This document shows, in pieces, positions 21,782-32,305 of a stretch of 64,000 nt of DNA. The notes beneath the pieces are model-generated. The model was given only the letters and a program-made list of their open reading frames with translations, was not told where the DNA came from and searched no databases. Position 1 is the stretch's first letter; each line of letters starts with the position of its first letter. The translations under genes and the position numbers were made by a program. Source of the DNA: Massariosphaeria phaeospora (taxonomy: Eukaryota > Ascomycota > Dothideomycetes > Pleosporales); assembly GCA_011032825.1 (NCBI GenBank), contig JAADJZ010000017.1, forward strand, positions 930,001 to 994,000, read 5' to 3'.

Positions 21782-22653
21782 ATGGTCGAACTCACGAAGA
21801 TCATTACGCCGAAAACCAAGGCTGGAGAGTAAGTCTCATGTGCTGTTCTCATGACCTCAATTCAATTGGTCAATTAGAGTCGCGCAGTCATTGCTGACTA
21901 TGTTGACCACCCACTAATATCAAACGCAAATCCGCTCACGTATCTCGCAGGTTCATCCACAGCAGCCTAGTCAAGATCATCGTCGGCCCAGATGACGAAG
22001 ATCAGCGAACGTTCTGGGTCCACGAGGGTCTGATTACGGCACGATCGGCTTTCTTCAAGAAGGCCCTGAATGGCGATTGGGCGGAGGCCGACACCAAGAC
22101 CGTAAACCTTCCTGAAGAAGACCCCTACGGTGTCGCGTTATACCTGCAGCTGCTCTACACTGGCACGCTCGCAGTTCTCGATGAGGAAGCCGACATAGAC
22201 AAGTGCCATTACTTGGAAATGGCCAAGACCTACATAGTGGCTGAAATGCTGCTTGATCCCACATCAAAGAATCTTATTATGCACGGCTTTCTATCGGGTG
22301 TTCGTAGAAAAAACAAAGACGGCGACAACGATTATCCTGTCGACCCTATCATCACCATCATCTATGAAGGAACTGCTTCTGCGGCCGATCCAGCACGTCG
22401 ATTACTCGTCAACTGGCACGCCCGTTTCGCACAGTCAGATTGGATTACCGATTTCCAGGATAGCTTACCAAAAGACTTCCTTTACGAGCTTTCCGTGGCG
22501 CTTCTGACCGCAAAGAAAGCCGAAAATGGACCTCCAGATGTCTCCGATATTGACATGTATCTCGCGAAAGACGTGCAGGATGATAAGGACACCAAGCAGG
22601 AGCACATGGACACCAAGGCCGACACTTCTACTGAGACCACCGCCGGCGGTTAG
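21782..22653 (+). CDS. BTB/POZ domain protein, paralog 2
   Basis: Exons 21782-21828 (47 nt) and 21951-22653; 249 residues. The intron (GTAAGT..CTAAT..CGCAG) is 122 nt, twice that of its neighbours, because it contains a dispersed repeat. Exon 2 opens with FIHSSLVKIIVGPDDE. Then come WVHEGLITARSAFFKKALNG, LPEEDPYGVALYLQLLYTG, the TYIVAEMLLDPTSKN helix, TIIYEGTASAADPARRLLV and LPKDFLYELSVALL. The last 35 residues are acidic and Thr-rich, probably disordered. It is the best conserved copy and a good reference for the family. Confidence 0.88.
21857..21931 (+). repeat. Dispersed repeat inside the intron of BTB paralog 2
   Basis: CAATTAGAGTCGCGCAG, then TCATTGCTGACTATGTTGACCACC up to CAAACGCA. Related copies lie at 7175-7238 (inverted) and 45779-45834. 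It explains the longer intron and supplies the likely branch site CTAAT. Confidence 0.6.
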
Positions 22654-23450
22654 GTGCAACCATCTTATCCGAGCTTATTCACTGCCGCTTCTCGACTGAA
22701 TAACAAATCTTGACTCATCAATGAGCCAGTCGAAGAATCGCTCGGATGGTACCAATCTCGACTCATACATTTCTCCCCGGTTCATACATGCAACAGGCTT
22801 GGAAAGCGGAGAGAGCGAAGTAATAGATATCATGGGAGGAGTTTAGGTAGCGATACTTCACTTGAATGAACGACTGCTTGTCCCAACTGAATTTACTGTC
22901 GGTGTATCAAAATCAAATGCAAGGCTTATAATTGGTCAACAGAAGGGTGCTATAACGTGATGTTGGGAATTAAACCGTTTTTTAGTACCTTACCTCTCCT
23001 CCTCTCTCTTCCACCTACTTCAGGCTCGTAGACCTCTCCTCCCAACCAACACTCACCACTTTCTACTAGCGCTGCCCCAGGCATTACCCAATCTGCTAGA
23101 TACGACAGGTCTTTGCCAAAGTAATTTCAATCCATCGACGACTGTGCTAGCATCGATAATCCTGTCCGGGGAATCGGTGGTTCCGTAGGTCACAGCCCCG
23201 GGGACCTCGAACAGGGTTGTGCGGACTAGACTTTCACTTGGTTGGGCGGGCGGGCCAAGATTGCGAGTGAAAGCAGTCAGTCATTGCCGAGTCTTGGCAC
23301 TGCGCGCTACTGCCTCTGATATTTATATCGCGTTGTTGATCGCCCATTTGTTATACCACAACAACAAACGCGAGTAGGCCACCAGAACTTCTCGAGTAGC
23401 CTGCCTTCTACGCTCGGCTTTCTCTTCGCTCGGCTCTCTCCACAAACAGC
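22654..23450. other. Intergenic region between BTB paralogs 2 and 3
   Basis: No gene seen. A TATA-like ATATTTATATC near 23320 precedes the next ATG by about 130 bases. Confidence 0.5.
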
Positions 23451-24373
23451 ATGGTCGAGCTCGTGGATATTCGGCAGCGGCGAACCAAAGCAACCCAGTA
23501 CGTCCCACTCCCAGCTGCGCATATCCGCGCGCCGGTCAAAAACGCTAACCAGCGCCCAGATTCATAGACAGCCCCCTGGTCAAGATAATCGTCGGCAAAG
23601 AAGGCGCTGCTCAAACGTCGTACTTCGTTCATGAAGATCTACTCACTGAGCGGTCCGGCTTCTTTCAGAGCGCCCTCAACGGCAGCTGGGCGGAGTCCGA
23701 CACCAAGACTGTGTTTCTCCCTGATGACGATGATTACTATGTGAAGCTCTATATTGAGTTGCTGTACACTGGAAAGCTGGGCATCCTTAGGCCGAAGGAG
23801 GTCTCGCACGCGGACGAGTCGGACAAGAGGAACACTGAGGCACAAGACGATATTGGAGATTCAGGTGAGAAAGAGGTGAAAGACCAGGATCAAGAGGGCG
23901 GTGTAGTGGAAAGTGGGGGTACCTTCGAAATGCTCAAGCTCTACGTCCTCGCCGAAAAGTTCATCGACCCCAGAGCCAAGAACCACATCATGCACGGCCT
24001 CGTCTCAAGCGTGTTGAAGCCCCGTGCTGATGGCAAACATTATTGCCCAACCGATGGTCGTCGTATTGAGATTATCTATAATGGCACCGCCTCAGCCACG
24101 AACCCCGCACGCCGCTTCCTCATCGATATATACCACAAGTCAGGAAGCTCTACGTGGTTCAATAGCTACCAGGCTGAAGATTTGCCTAAGGACTTCCTAC
24201 ATGAGCTTGCCGTCAAGTTCTTGGATGCGCCTCGGTCCAAGAAAACGGGGCCTCCACCTCTACTGGACGTGAATGATTACCTCGAGGACACGGATCTTGG
24301 AGAGTACAACGGGCCCAGCAAGGAGTGCAAAGTAGTCGATGAGCGCGCGGAGGAACCACCTGGTGTTGAGTGA
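23451..24373 (+). CDS. BTB/POZ domain protein, paralog 3
   Basis: Exons 23451-23497 (47 nt) and 23560-24373; 286 residues. The intron is GTACGT..GCTAACC..CCCAG (62 nt). The exon 1 peptide starts MVELVDIRQRRTKAT, close to paralog 2 (MVELTKI). The BTB core shows DSPLVKIIVG, FVHEDLLTERSGFF and LYIELLYTGKLG. It is followed by an acidic, Glu/Asp-rich insertion of about 40 residues not found in the other copies. The C-terminal half then has LKLYVLAEKFIDPRAKN, EIIYNGTASATNPARRFLI and LPKDFLHELAVKFL. Paralogs 2 and 3 look like the most recent duplicates. Confidence 0.87.
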
Positions 24374-24741
24374 GACTTGGGTTGATCTGCAAGGCTTGAG
24401 ATGAGGGAGTCGTGTTCATTCGCTCGGCGGAGGATACAGATGGCTTGACGGTAACCCAGTTGGCTATACTATCGTAGAGATTTGCGATATTTGCCAAAAG
24501 CTAGCAGAAGAGTTTTCCTAGAGCTCCAATCAGACTCCCGCCGTCAGTCCATTTTCGTCTATCCCTCCAATTATCTGACTGTGGTTCTGGCAAATAGAAC
24601 ACAATATATCATGAACACTCACAAAAGGTGCCCATTTCCCAACTCCAACTCGCCTCGTGATGATCTGCCGAAAGAATGACCAGTACCAGCCTCTCCCACA
24701 TACCCACATACTCACTAACCCAGCCTAACTCCTCCGGTCCC
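24374..24741. other. Convergent intergenic region, BTB paralog 3 and GLO1
   Basis: 3' flanks only; nothing else seen. Confidence 0.5.
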
Positions 24742-25383
24742 TTAAAAAACCTGCGGCACAATCTCCACCCAATACCCCTATTAACACGTTAGTATTGTAC
24801 CACCACCCTCCCACAGAAATTGCCTAAAACTCACATCTGGATCCTTCACGAAAGCCAACTTCCTAAAAACATCCTTATACCCCTCATCCACCTCGCTCTC
24901 TTCCTTAATCCCCGGCACCCCCATCTGCGCCACCCTCGCCTCGCCCAACGGCTTAATAACCTCGTACCCAAAGCTCTTCACCCGCTCTACCGCCTGCTCC
25001 GCATCCGGCACCGTGAACCCGATATGTCCGAACCCCACGCTATTCGGCACGCTGTAGTCGTTACCGTGCGCATACGGCGTCTCCGCATCCGCGGGGATAT
25101 GGTACAGTTCTAGCAATCCTTTGGATGTGCCTAGCGTGCCCATGCCGACGTCGCGCGGGCCGAGGTAGTAGATCGTCCAGGGCCCGGTGTTGAAAATGAA
25201 GACTACGTGCAGGCCGAAACAGTCGTTGTAGAAGCGGAGGCTGGCGGCGGGGTCTTTGATGCGCATCATGAGGTGGTTGAGGCGGTACTCTGCAGTGGAT
25301 GGGGAGGAGGGGCGCGGTGGGGGCATGATGTGTTGGCCTGGGGCGTACGGGCCTGGGGGCTGGTTCGGGTTGGTCGTCGACAT
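24742..25383 (-). CDS. GLO1: Lactoylglutathione lyase (glyoxalase I)
   Basis: Exons 25383-24835 and 24777-24742, with intron 24778-24834 (GTGAGT..ACTAACG..AATAG). The product is 194 residues. It converts the hemithioacetal of methylglyoxal and glutathione to S-lactoylglutathione in the cytosol. Metal ligands are visible in their expected places: His in YRLNHLMMRIKDP, Glu in GLLELYH, His in GFGHIGFTV and the last Glu in YWVEIVPQ. The last of these lies in the tiny second exon and would be lost without splicing. The N-terminal 25 residues are Pro-rich. The single-domain form of about 190 residues is normal outside yeasts, whose enzyme is duplicated. Confidence 0.93.
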
Positions 25384-26748
25384 GGCTGGGTTTGGTTGTT
25401 TGGAAGAGCGTTTTTAGAGAAGAAATGGAGTCGAGAGGTGGTGTAGTAGGACTAGGATCGAGATTAGTCGCGTGCGTGTATGGCGTGACGGGCGTCCGGA
25501 TCGGAGTTTGGGGCTTGGTCTGACAGATCAGGAATGGTGTTTAGGCACCCTATATATATAGATATAAACAGAGTCGACAGACTATACCGCAAGCTTTAGC
25601 TCTGTTTGTAGCTATTAGATGCCTGCAAGGTGGAAGGGTTTGAGAAGACGTGAGGAACTATGTGGGGTAATGTGGGGCTGGCTCGATGACGCGGGTCCAG
25701 CGAGGAAAGTGAAGAAATCGACGAGGTTGTGTTTATTAGATGGAAGGGAATTTTTATGTCTAGAAATCCTGCTGAGTAACGTTGTCATGTGCTATATTTT
25801 TCGCTTGGTCGGACATCTCGGTCGAGGGTTGGAAGTCAGCGGAGCGCTCTCGTACGACTGACTCTAGAGACGAGATCTCATACGAGAGCTACATTATCAA
25901 ACTGACATCGTCTATCTTATCTTGGCAAGGTGCAGCTGATGTTGGTGGCGCCGGGCGCCTTAGCTGCAGCAAAGAGAGCATCTGTTAACACCCCCTACAG
26001 CTTCATGAAAAGCGATTAGAGTTTTACGCAGAGTATCGCGTTTCATGCGCTTAGTGCGTTCTGTAAGACTAGCTCTTTGTACAAAAGGTCTATAGTAAGC
26101 CTGGAGTTGCATGATAGGGTGCGCCAGAGGTAGTTCAGAAGAGAAGATATCGTTCTCGAGGAAGGCTTCTCCTGTCGGTAGCCTTAGAAGGAGCACCTCT
26201 ACCGCATACCTATACTGATCCTGAGACCAACACCAACGCAGAGGAGGCAATGCCGCCGGCCCTACTCAAGCGCTAGGGCTGCATGGCCATACCTGGGCGT
26301 TGGCAACTCGCTAGGGCCATTGAATCCTTGTGATGTTGCCAATGTAGGTATATGGGCAAATACGTATTTGGTTTCGCAGTCGAGTTGGTGATAGCAATAA
26401 TTTGGTAACGGGAAACCCTTTTCACGGTCTTTGCTTATTGTGGATGGCAAGGAACAGTTGATGCACGTTTGGAGAGCTGTCATAGCGGTGCGGGACGGAA
26501 ACGAGAAGAGTGATTACAGTCTCGAAGAACGTCGTCTTAATGAACAATGGTTCTGACAGGCTCCAAGAAACGATGCACCCACTCAGCTCATGCTGAATTC
26601 AAATGAGTCTCTCCGCAGCAAGTTTGAGCTTTGCGCAAACCTTCTCTGCAGTGAGAGCAGCGAGGCCACAACAACAACCACATTCTCCCTCTATCCTCCC
26701 CGTTTCTCCGCGAAGAACAGCAACCCACCACCCCGAGCATACCGAAAG
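25384..26748. other. Intergenic region, no gene seen
   Basis: The GLO1 promoter is at the left, with an AT run CTATATATATAGATATA near 25550-25566. Two minus-strand frames (25960-26250 and 26262-26483) have no recognisable features and are not called. Confidence 0.5.
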
Positions 26749-27750
26749 ATGCAGAGCATCCTGGCTCTCTCCCAGCGCGTCATGGCAAATCTTGGATTGT
26801 CTGACCCGGCAGACGACACGCCAGCACCGCCCTTCAAACCCAACTATGCTGATATCTGCGCCGCGCGAGCCATCTTGCAGTCACTAAAACTTCCCACCGA
26901 GCTCGTCCTCCAAGTCATGAACCATGCAAGCTACTGGCTTGAGGTGGAGTTGACCGTTCATCGGCAGCCGGGCAGCTATCCTCCAGCATCCGTATCACCA
27001 ATGAAGACCTCGGCTGCAACAATACAGGCTCACGCACGACTTGACTTCGGTCTAGTTGAGAGACGCTTTGGGATAAGCGAGGATGAGAAGCCGAAGATTA
27101 GGGAGATTGAGTTTGTGGTGGCGAGCAAGGACCAGGGATGGGCTTCTCAGCAAAGTCAAGGTTAGTCGCTTCCCATTTCCGCTGCGAATCTACCCTCCTG
27201 GCTGCGATGCACGTACTCGGCTTCGTTGCTGATGAGGCAGTGGGTACGTACCAGACTTCCTCGTGGACCGAAGTCTCCATCACCCGCACGATGCCAGGAC
27301 ATTCGACTTCGTCGTCGAATGAGGCTTGGTTCCCCGGCTATTCGCTTGACTATGAGCATCCTGGAAATTTTCGAAATTCCGCTGAACGCCATGGATCCTC
27401 GGTGATCACTCGGCCAGCTTCGGCGGAGCATTATCCACAGTCGACAGAAGAGGGAGACGCCGCATGGTATCTTCAAGGCAATCGTGTGGTGAAGGGCCAC
27501 GGCGACCCATATCGAATTGTCTGGGCTGAAGGTTATTATGAGGGCAACGAGGGTTCTGGCCATGGCGAGGGCTTCGTCAGCAAGCTGAAGGATGGCGACA
27601 CACTCCTCATCTGGGCCCGAGCAAAGGTATGTTCCATTGGTCCTGCAACTTCATACTTTTATCCCACTACAGACACTAAGGTTCATCTAGTGGGCAGGCT
27701 GGCGATGTACAGTCTCCGGCGTAAGAGTAATTGTTCGCTACGGCTTCTGA
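26749..27750 (+). CDS. Uncharacterised three-exon protein with F-box-like N-terminal motif
   Basis: Exons 26749-27160, 27241-27626 and 27691-27750. The introns are 80 nt (GTTAGT..GGCAG) and 64 nt (GTATGT..ATCTAG). The joined frame gives 285 residues. Around residue 45 there is LKLPTELVLQVMNHASYW, resembling the start of an F-box. The middle has GYSLDYEHPGNF and a Gly/Glu-rich GYYEGNEGSGHGEGF. The C-terminus is LKDGDTLLIWARAKWAGWRC, ending VRVIVRYGF. I recall similar C-termini in uncharacterised ascomycete proteins but cannot name a family. Exon 3 supplies only 19 residues, yet it completes a coherent beta-rich end, which supports the model. Function unknown. Confidence 0.65.
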
Positions 27751-27831
27751 CGAGGGCGCACTATTTGCGTTTGTTTTTCTCGCGGGAGACATTTCCTCTA
27801 CCTAGTACCACAAAATGGCCACCCTTTGAGT

Positions 27832-27878
27832 TTCCGCTGAATACATATGAGGCTCCCCTTGAGCATTCGCGCAAACTT
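27832..27878 (+). repeat. Dispersed 47-bp repeat, copy 2 (with 7374-7420)
   Basis: Lies in the convergent region after the gene ending at 27750. Shares CTCCCCTTGAGCATTCGCGC with copy 1. Confidence 0.65.
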
Positions 27879-27986
27879 CCTATCCTCTCCCTAGTATACT
27901 TCGGACAGCACGGGCCAGTACATTTCTGTCTACTACTCTTTTAGGCCATTCTGAGCTCTGATTGCCTTAATCTTGACTTTGTTATT

Positions 27987-28823
27987 CTAGATCCCTATGG
28001 TGTCGTTCTCATGCGGTTCGAGGAGAGATGCCATATCCCAGTGCTCCAGAGTATTTTCTCCGTACTTGATCGTTACTTCCTCCAGTCTTGTGAAGAAGAC
28101 GTGATCTTCCCGCGATCGCCCAACGTCCGCAATAAGGCTTTCCAAGCTGCACTACAGTCTATATTTGAAAAACGATGCGACTTTTCTCAAGAAAGGAAGA
28201 TCTGCCGCCGGGCTGGCTTGGGTGTCGATACTGATCCGAAGCCGCTTTGAACAGGCCGGCATTCTCGGATACCAGTACTGCTGAATACTGTCGTCACAGT
28301 ACGGGTCCCCTGCTCCCGTGCAGCCGAATGTAAGAAGGTTGCCAGCATACTCTAAGAGCGAGTATACAGCCCTTGTAACTGCATCATCCACGTCAATATT
28401 GGACCAGCCATAGCACCGGATATTGATCTCCACACAGTCGAGCGCCGATCGCGTGCTAATTGGAATAGCAATCCACGTGCGTACCTCATACACCGCGTCC
28501 AAGACGACCCAGTCCACAATGCACGTTTGCGGCTGCCGCTCCGCTCGCTCCAGGACTTCGGCGTTGAGCTGTGAGTTCGCGCAGAGCAGGCCAAGGGCTT
28601 GGGGGCGATACGCATTTCGCGCGGGTTGAGTGTGTTCTTCTGGAGGCCGGAATATAGAATCTGAACTAGAAATCTTGTCGTCGTCGGGCTTGCGAGTCGG
28701 TGCTTCTTCGATGGTACCGGTTGAGGCGTTGAGAGTGCGGATGGTGGGAGGTTGGACGGGCGTGAGGGCGAGGTCGATGATTTGGTCGCGCAGCTCGCGG
28801 GGGAGGCTCATGAGGGAGGGCAT
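27987..28823 (-). pseudogene. F-box-like protein of the LPRELRDQI family, interrupted by one in-frame TAG
   Basis: ATG at 28823 starts MPSLMSLPRELRDQIIDLAL, the same opening as the intact gene at 40796. Shared features follow: YRPQALGLLCANSQLNAEV, then IVDWVVLDAVYEVRTW and a Cys-rich CVEINIRCYG. The frame meets TAG at 28152-28154 after KYRL. It continues without shift for another 54 codons, including SLESLIADVGRSRE and RLEEVTIKYGE, which aligns with RVGTITFTLDGK of the 40796 protein. The true end is at 27987. I found no intron that removes the stop and keeps frame. A CAG to TAG transition is the simplest cause. Without the tail the product would be 223 residues. Confidence 0.7.
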
Positions 28824-29190
28824 GGTGAGTGTTGGAGACTGGTTTGACGACAGTGAGGTGGAAGTTGGTTTGTTTATGCACTCGTTGTGGGAAATTGGTG
28901 AAAGATGGTGGGTGCCTGGTAAGCACGTGTGGAGATGGTGGGGTCGAAACAGAGCTAATCTCAAATAGGCAACGCTAGCGAGATGCTCTATGACGTCTTC
29001 GGTAGTGCGAGAAACAGATCACATTATCTTCTATCGATATACCGTGGATTTCTTCCTGGAGAACTATCTCGTTAACCAGTCCAAGAGACCGCCCCGCACG
29101 CTTTCTTCCGCAGTTGTCGAATCACCCTGCGACCCCTCATGCGTCATGGCGTAGATCGGATCCCATAGATCGATATCTTCATCGCCAGCC
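28824..29190. other. Divergent intergenic region
   Basis: Promoter side of the F-box-like gene and the broken 5' part of the protease relic. Nothing more seen. Confidence 0.45.
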
Positions 29191-30305
29191 GTGTCCGCAA
29201 ACTCGACGCTAGACTACTATTCCTTCGAATGCGATGGATATACGAAATACTCCACAGTCTATGGCCCGGTCACAATGGCGCTCATAGACGAAAGTATCGA
29301 CCTATTTCTTGACGAGTCGGAACAGTACAAGAACCGGATCCTGGACCCTGTGAGCTTTGATAGACCAGACGATCGTCATAACCCAAGCGGATGGTATGTA
29401 TTCACGTACCGGCCACGGAACATTAATGGCGAAGTTCATTCTGGCCGTAGGTCCTTGGGCCTGTATCATTCCGTGCAGAGTCGTGATGCGAGCCGACAAT
29501 GGAAACCAAACGATGCGTCGACGTCCGGGAAGTGCAGCAAACGATGTGACCCTGTGCTTTGCGTATTACTTCGCGAAAAACCCCATCGAGAGCTGACCAC
29601 CTCTCAACGCCATCGTGGACGCGGTCCGTCGGAAGGCAGACATAATACCGCTGCATGGAATGTGAACGGAATCCTAAAAGATCCTGGATTGGCGGATCTC
29701 AACAACGCTCTCAATGGCATGACAAGACTTTACAACTCAAACAAATCGTTGATGTTTTGCGCCGCGTCCGACGATGGCTTGCAGTCAACATACATCAAGA
29801 TATGCCCTGCATCATGCCACTGGGATGATTCCCGCATTGGCGCTGCGACTCGCAACCAGAAAAGGCACTCTTCTTGTTCCCCGGCTTTGATATCCCGGAC
29901 CTCCAAGCCCAGTTTCGGTACCGCTATACTGATACCGAGCCGCTCGAAAAGGAACCACACACCAACTCCGGATCGTCCATTGCGACGGCGCTCGCGGCTG
30001 GCCAAGCCGCTCTCATTCTGCACTGTTTCAAGCTAGGGATCCATTATAGCCAGAACCAGATAGATCCGAAAGAGTCTATTTCGCCGGCCGACCTGGAGAA
30101 AATCAAAACTTTCGACGGCATGAAAGATGTCTTCAAAGATATCAGCACGCAAAATCAAACAAGACAGCAGGTCAGCCATCCGGGTAACCGGTTTGAGGGG
30201 GCAACTAAAGAGATGAGAGAGATTTACGACAGGCATGTGGAAGATCCATTGGAGCTTTTGGATCCGGTTGCTAGATTGGCAAGGAATCTGCGTGGGTGGC
30301 GGTAA
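29191..30305 (+). pseudogene. Subtilisin-like (S8) serine protease relic
   Basis: Pieces of an S8 peptidase domain appear in order but in different frames. MALIDESIDLF (Asp region, 29275) and a GW-Y segment come first. GHGTLMAKFIL (His, 29414-29416) is in the next frame. AIVDAVRRKADIIPL is near 29610. LADLNNALNGMTRLYNSNKS, then LMFCAASDDGL and RIGAATRNQK return to the first frame. FPGFDIP, then SGSSIATALAAGQAALIL (catalytic Ser near 29976) are in another frame again. The stretch ends with a charged tail to 30305. At least three frame changes and no credible introns at those points make this a decayed gene. Intracellular fungal S8 proteases of this type often sit in multidomain proteins with HET-, ankyrin- or NLR-like parts, but no partner domain is visible here. 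Confidence 0.78.
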
Positions 30306-30778
30306 GATCTCATCGTCAGGGAGTTCTCTTTTCTTTGGGAATCTCAGGTGATTAGTCTAGAAAGTAGGCCTCTCGCTCAAAACCCAGGTATAATCATCCT
30401 CAACTATGAACCAGTTGTCAAAGAAGATATCGGTGTGTCAGACCTTGTGATGGATTTTCTAAGAGTTTTCTACTTTTCCCGTCTCGGACTTTTTCCCGCA
30501 GTCAGCATAAATTTATCTCCTTCGTCGACGTTTCCTTAGAGGTCGCCATCACTCTTTCCTTTGACATGATGTTCCGTCTCTGAATATGCAGAGTAGCCAT
30601 CGTAATCACCGCTCTCACATCCTCCGAGTTCTTTGCCTTGACTCTGGCCCACCATTCCCGCGAAGATGAGTTCCGCCATAGAGTAATTGAGATGTGGCGG
30701 GGGAAGGCGTAGCTTCGGTGGACTAAAAAAGGATTAGTTCCAGTGACAGAGGATGGTCGGGAGCTTGTATATACGTGC
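30306..30778. other. Intergenic region, nothing recognised
   Basis: 3' flanks of the protease relic and of BTB paralog 4. Confidence 0.45.
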
Positions 30779-31575
30779 CTAAGCCTCCTCAGCAGGGGAT
30801 ACGGCTAGTGAGTCTTCCTCTGGAAGGCTTTTCCACTCATCCTCACCTGTCTCGATGTAGATCAAGGGATTGAATTTGATCCCGTTGATTCCGTTGTCGC
30901 TCGGTAAGGCGCCAACGACGAGTTCCACTATCATCTTGGCACCCAGATCGTACAAGAAGTCGCCAGGTAAGTCTCGATCGTAAAATCTCAGGCCATTGAA
31001 GGTGTCTTTTCGGTTGAGGTACAAGCGTATAATATCGACGTAGAGCTTGCGCGCAGGACTAGCTTCCGGTGTACCATCGTAAAGAGTACAGACATCATTT
31101 TTGTCCGGTACGGAGTATTCCTCGCCTTGCGCGATCATCGCATTGACTACCAAGTTTTTCGCAGTAACATCCATCAGCTTTTCGGCAAGAACGTAGATCC
31201 GGGCGAGTAGATCGAATTCTCGATAACCGTCAGGATGGTTGCTGACGGGGACCTCGTTGTGGTAGACACAGTCCAGATACATCGTGAAGATACTTGGAAG
31301 TTCGTCCGGCAACTTCACCATCATCTCATCGGCTTCCTGCCATCGTCCATTTAGGGCTTTGCTAAAGAATCCAGAGCGTGGGCATATGCGCCCGGTGTGA
31401 ACCAGAAAGGTTTTGCTGCCTTCGCTCGTCTCTGCGCCCACACAGACGTGTACGACGGGGCTGGTGAACTAGCTTTACTAGTCAAGATTAGCGCAAGTGA
31501 GCTATACAGCGCTACCGGGGGTACATACGTGGTAGTATCTCTTGCCGCACCACGGGGGTCCCAGAATTCGGTCAT
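30779..31575 (-). CDS. BTB/POZ domain protein, paralog 4
   Basis: Exons 31575-31529 (47 nt) and 31460-30779, with intron 31461-31528 (GTATGT..GCTAATC..ACCAG). The product is 242 residues. Exon 1 encodes MTEFWDPRGAARDTT. Exon 2 then gives PVVHVCVGAETSEGSKTFLV, then HTGRICPRSGFFSKALNGRW and LPDELPSIFTMYLDCVY. The C-terminal half has ARIYVLAEKLMDVTAKNLVV, CTLYDGTPEASPARKLYVDI and LPGDFLYDLGAKMIVEL. It is closest to paralog 1 (TLYDGTPE, LPGDFL, LGAKI), so this pair is a distinct subgroup. Another AG three codons upstream would introduce a stop, which supports the acceptor chosen. Confidence 0.83.
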
Positions 31576-32305
31576 GGTGCATTTGGTGAGGTGTCGCAAC
31601 CTTGGTGTCGTAAGGTTGAGGCAAATTGTAGCAACCACCCTAGCGCCGTAGCGAGCTTGGCACGCAACCTCAGAAGGCCTAGGTAAGTAGAAGTGAAAGC
31701 GTAGTGCGAGCGAGAAGCTACGAGCTCGGTAGGTGAAAACCTATAGGCAGAACACCTACTAGTAGAGTTATATCTCTCAAAGTGGGGACCTATTACGCCA
31801 TCGCCAAGGTAACGCGCCTCTCACCTTCACTGAATCTATTTTCTCTACTATATATATTTATCCAACGGCGAAATCTGCATCAATCAGTGTTGGTACATCG
31901 CTGTATTGTGTCCCCCTTTCTCCTAATATAGTGTAGGAGGGTTTTCACCAGGCGCCGTCTGGTTTCCCTTTTGCTTGGGTTCGACCCGTACAGTATCCCT
32001 TTTTTTTGCTAACGCATAGTCAGGATATCTACATTTCACAAACTGTAGTACTGCTCAAAGCTTGGGACCTTTCTGTCAAATAATTTATTCTCTTTTTATG
32101 TAGTGGCTTAGGGACAAGAGCTTTTCTACACAGGCCACGTAAGCATCAGACGTATTACAGGCCCACACATGTTGGATTGATTGCTACTAGACTCCTTTTT
32201 CCCGGTTTCAGTGTGAGTCCACAGGTTCCTACTCGGCGCTTATTTTTGGTCGTTTCTACCAGCTGAATCCATTCGGCGAAACACCTTAAGTGAAGTATCC
32301 AGGAT
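31576..32305. other. AT-rich intergenic region between two minus-strand BTB genes
   Basis: Promoter of paralog 4 at the left, with an AT run TATATATATTTATCC near 31850-31864. A poly-T tract lies near 32000. No gene seen. Confidence 0.5.

Noticed and set aside
28114..28154. A 35-nt GT..AG segment that would splice out the TAG of the F-box-like gene
   Set aside because: Too short for a spliceosomal intron; the shortest introns I could place in this window are about 44-48 nt. The longer donor option shifts the frame and loses the conserved tail.
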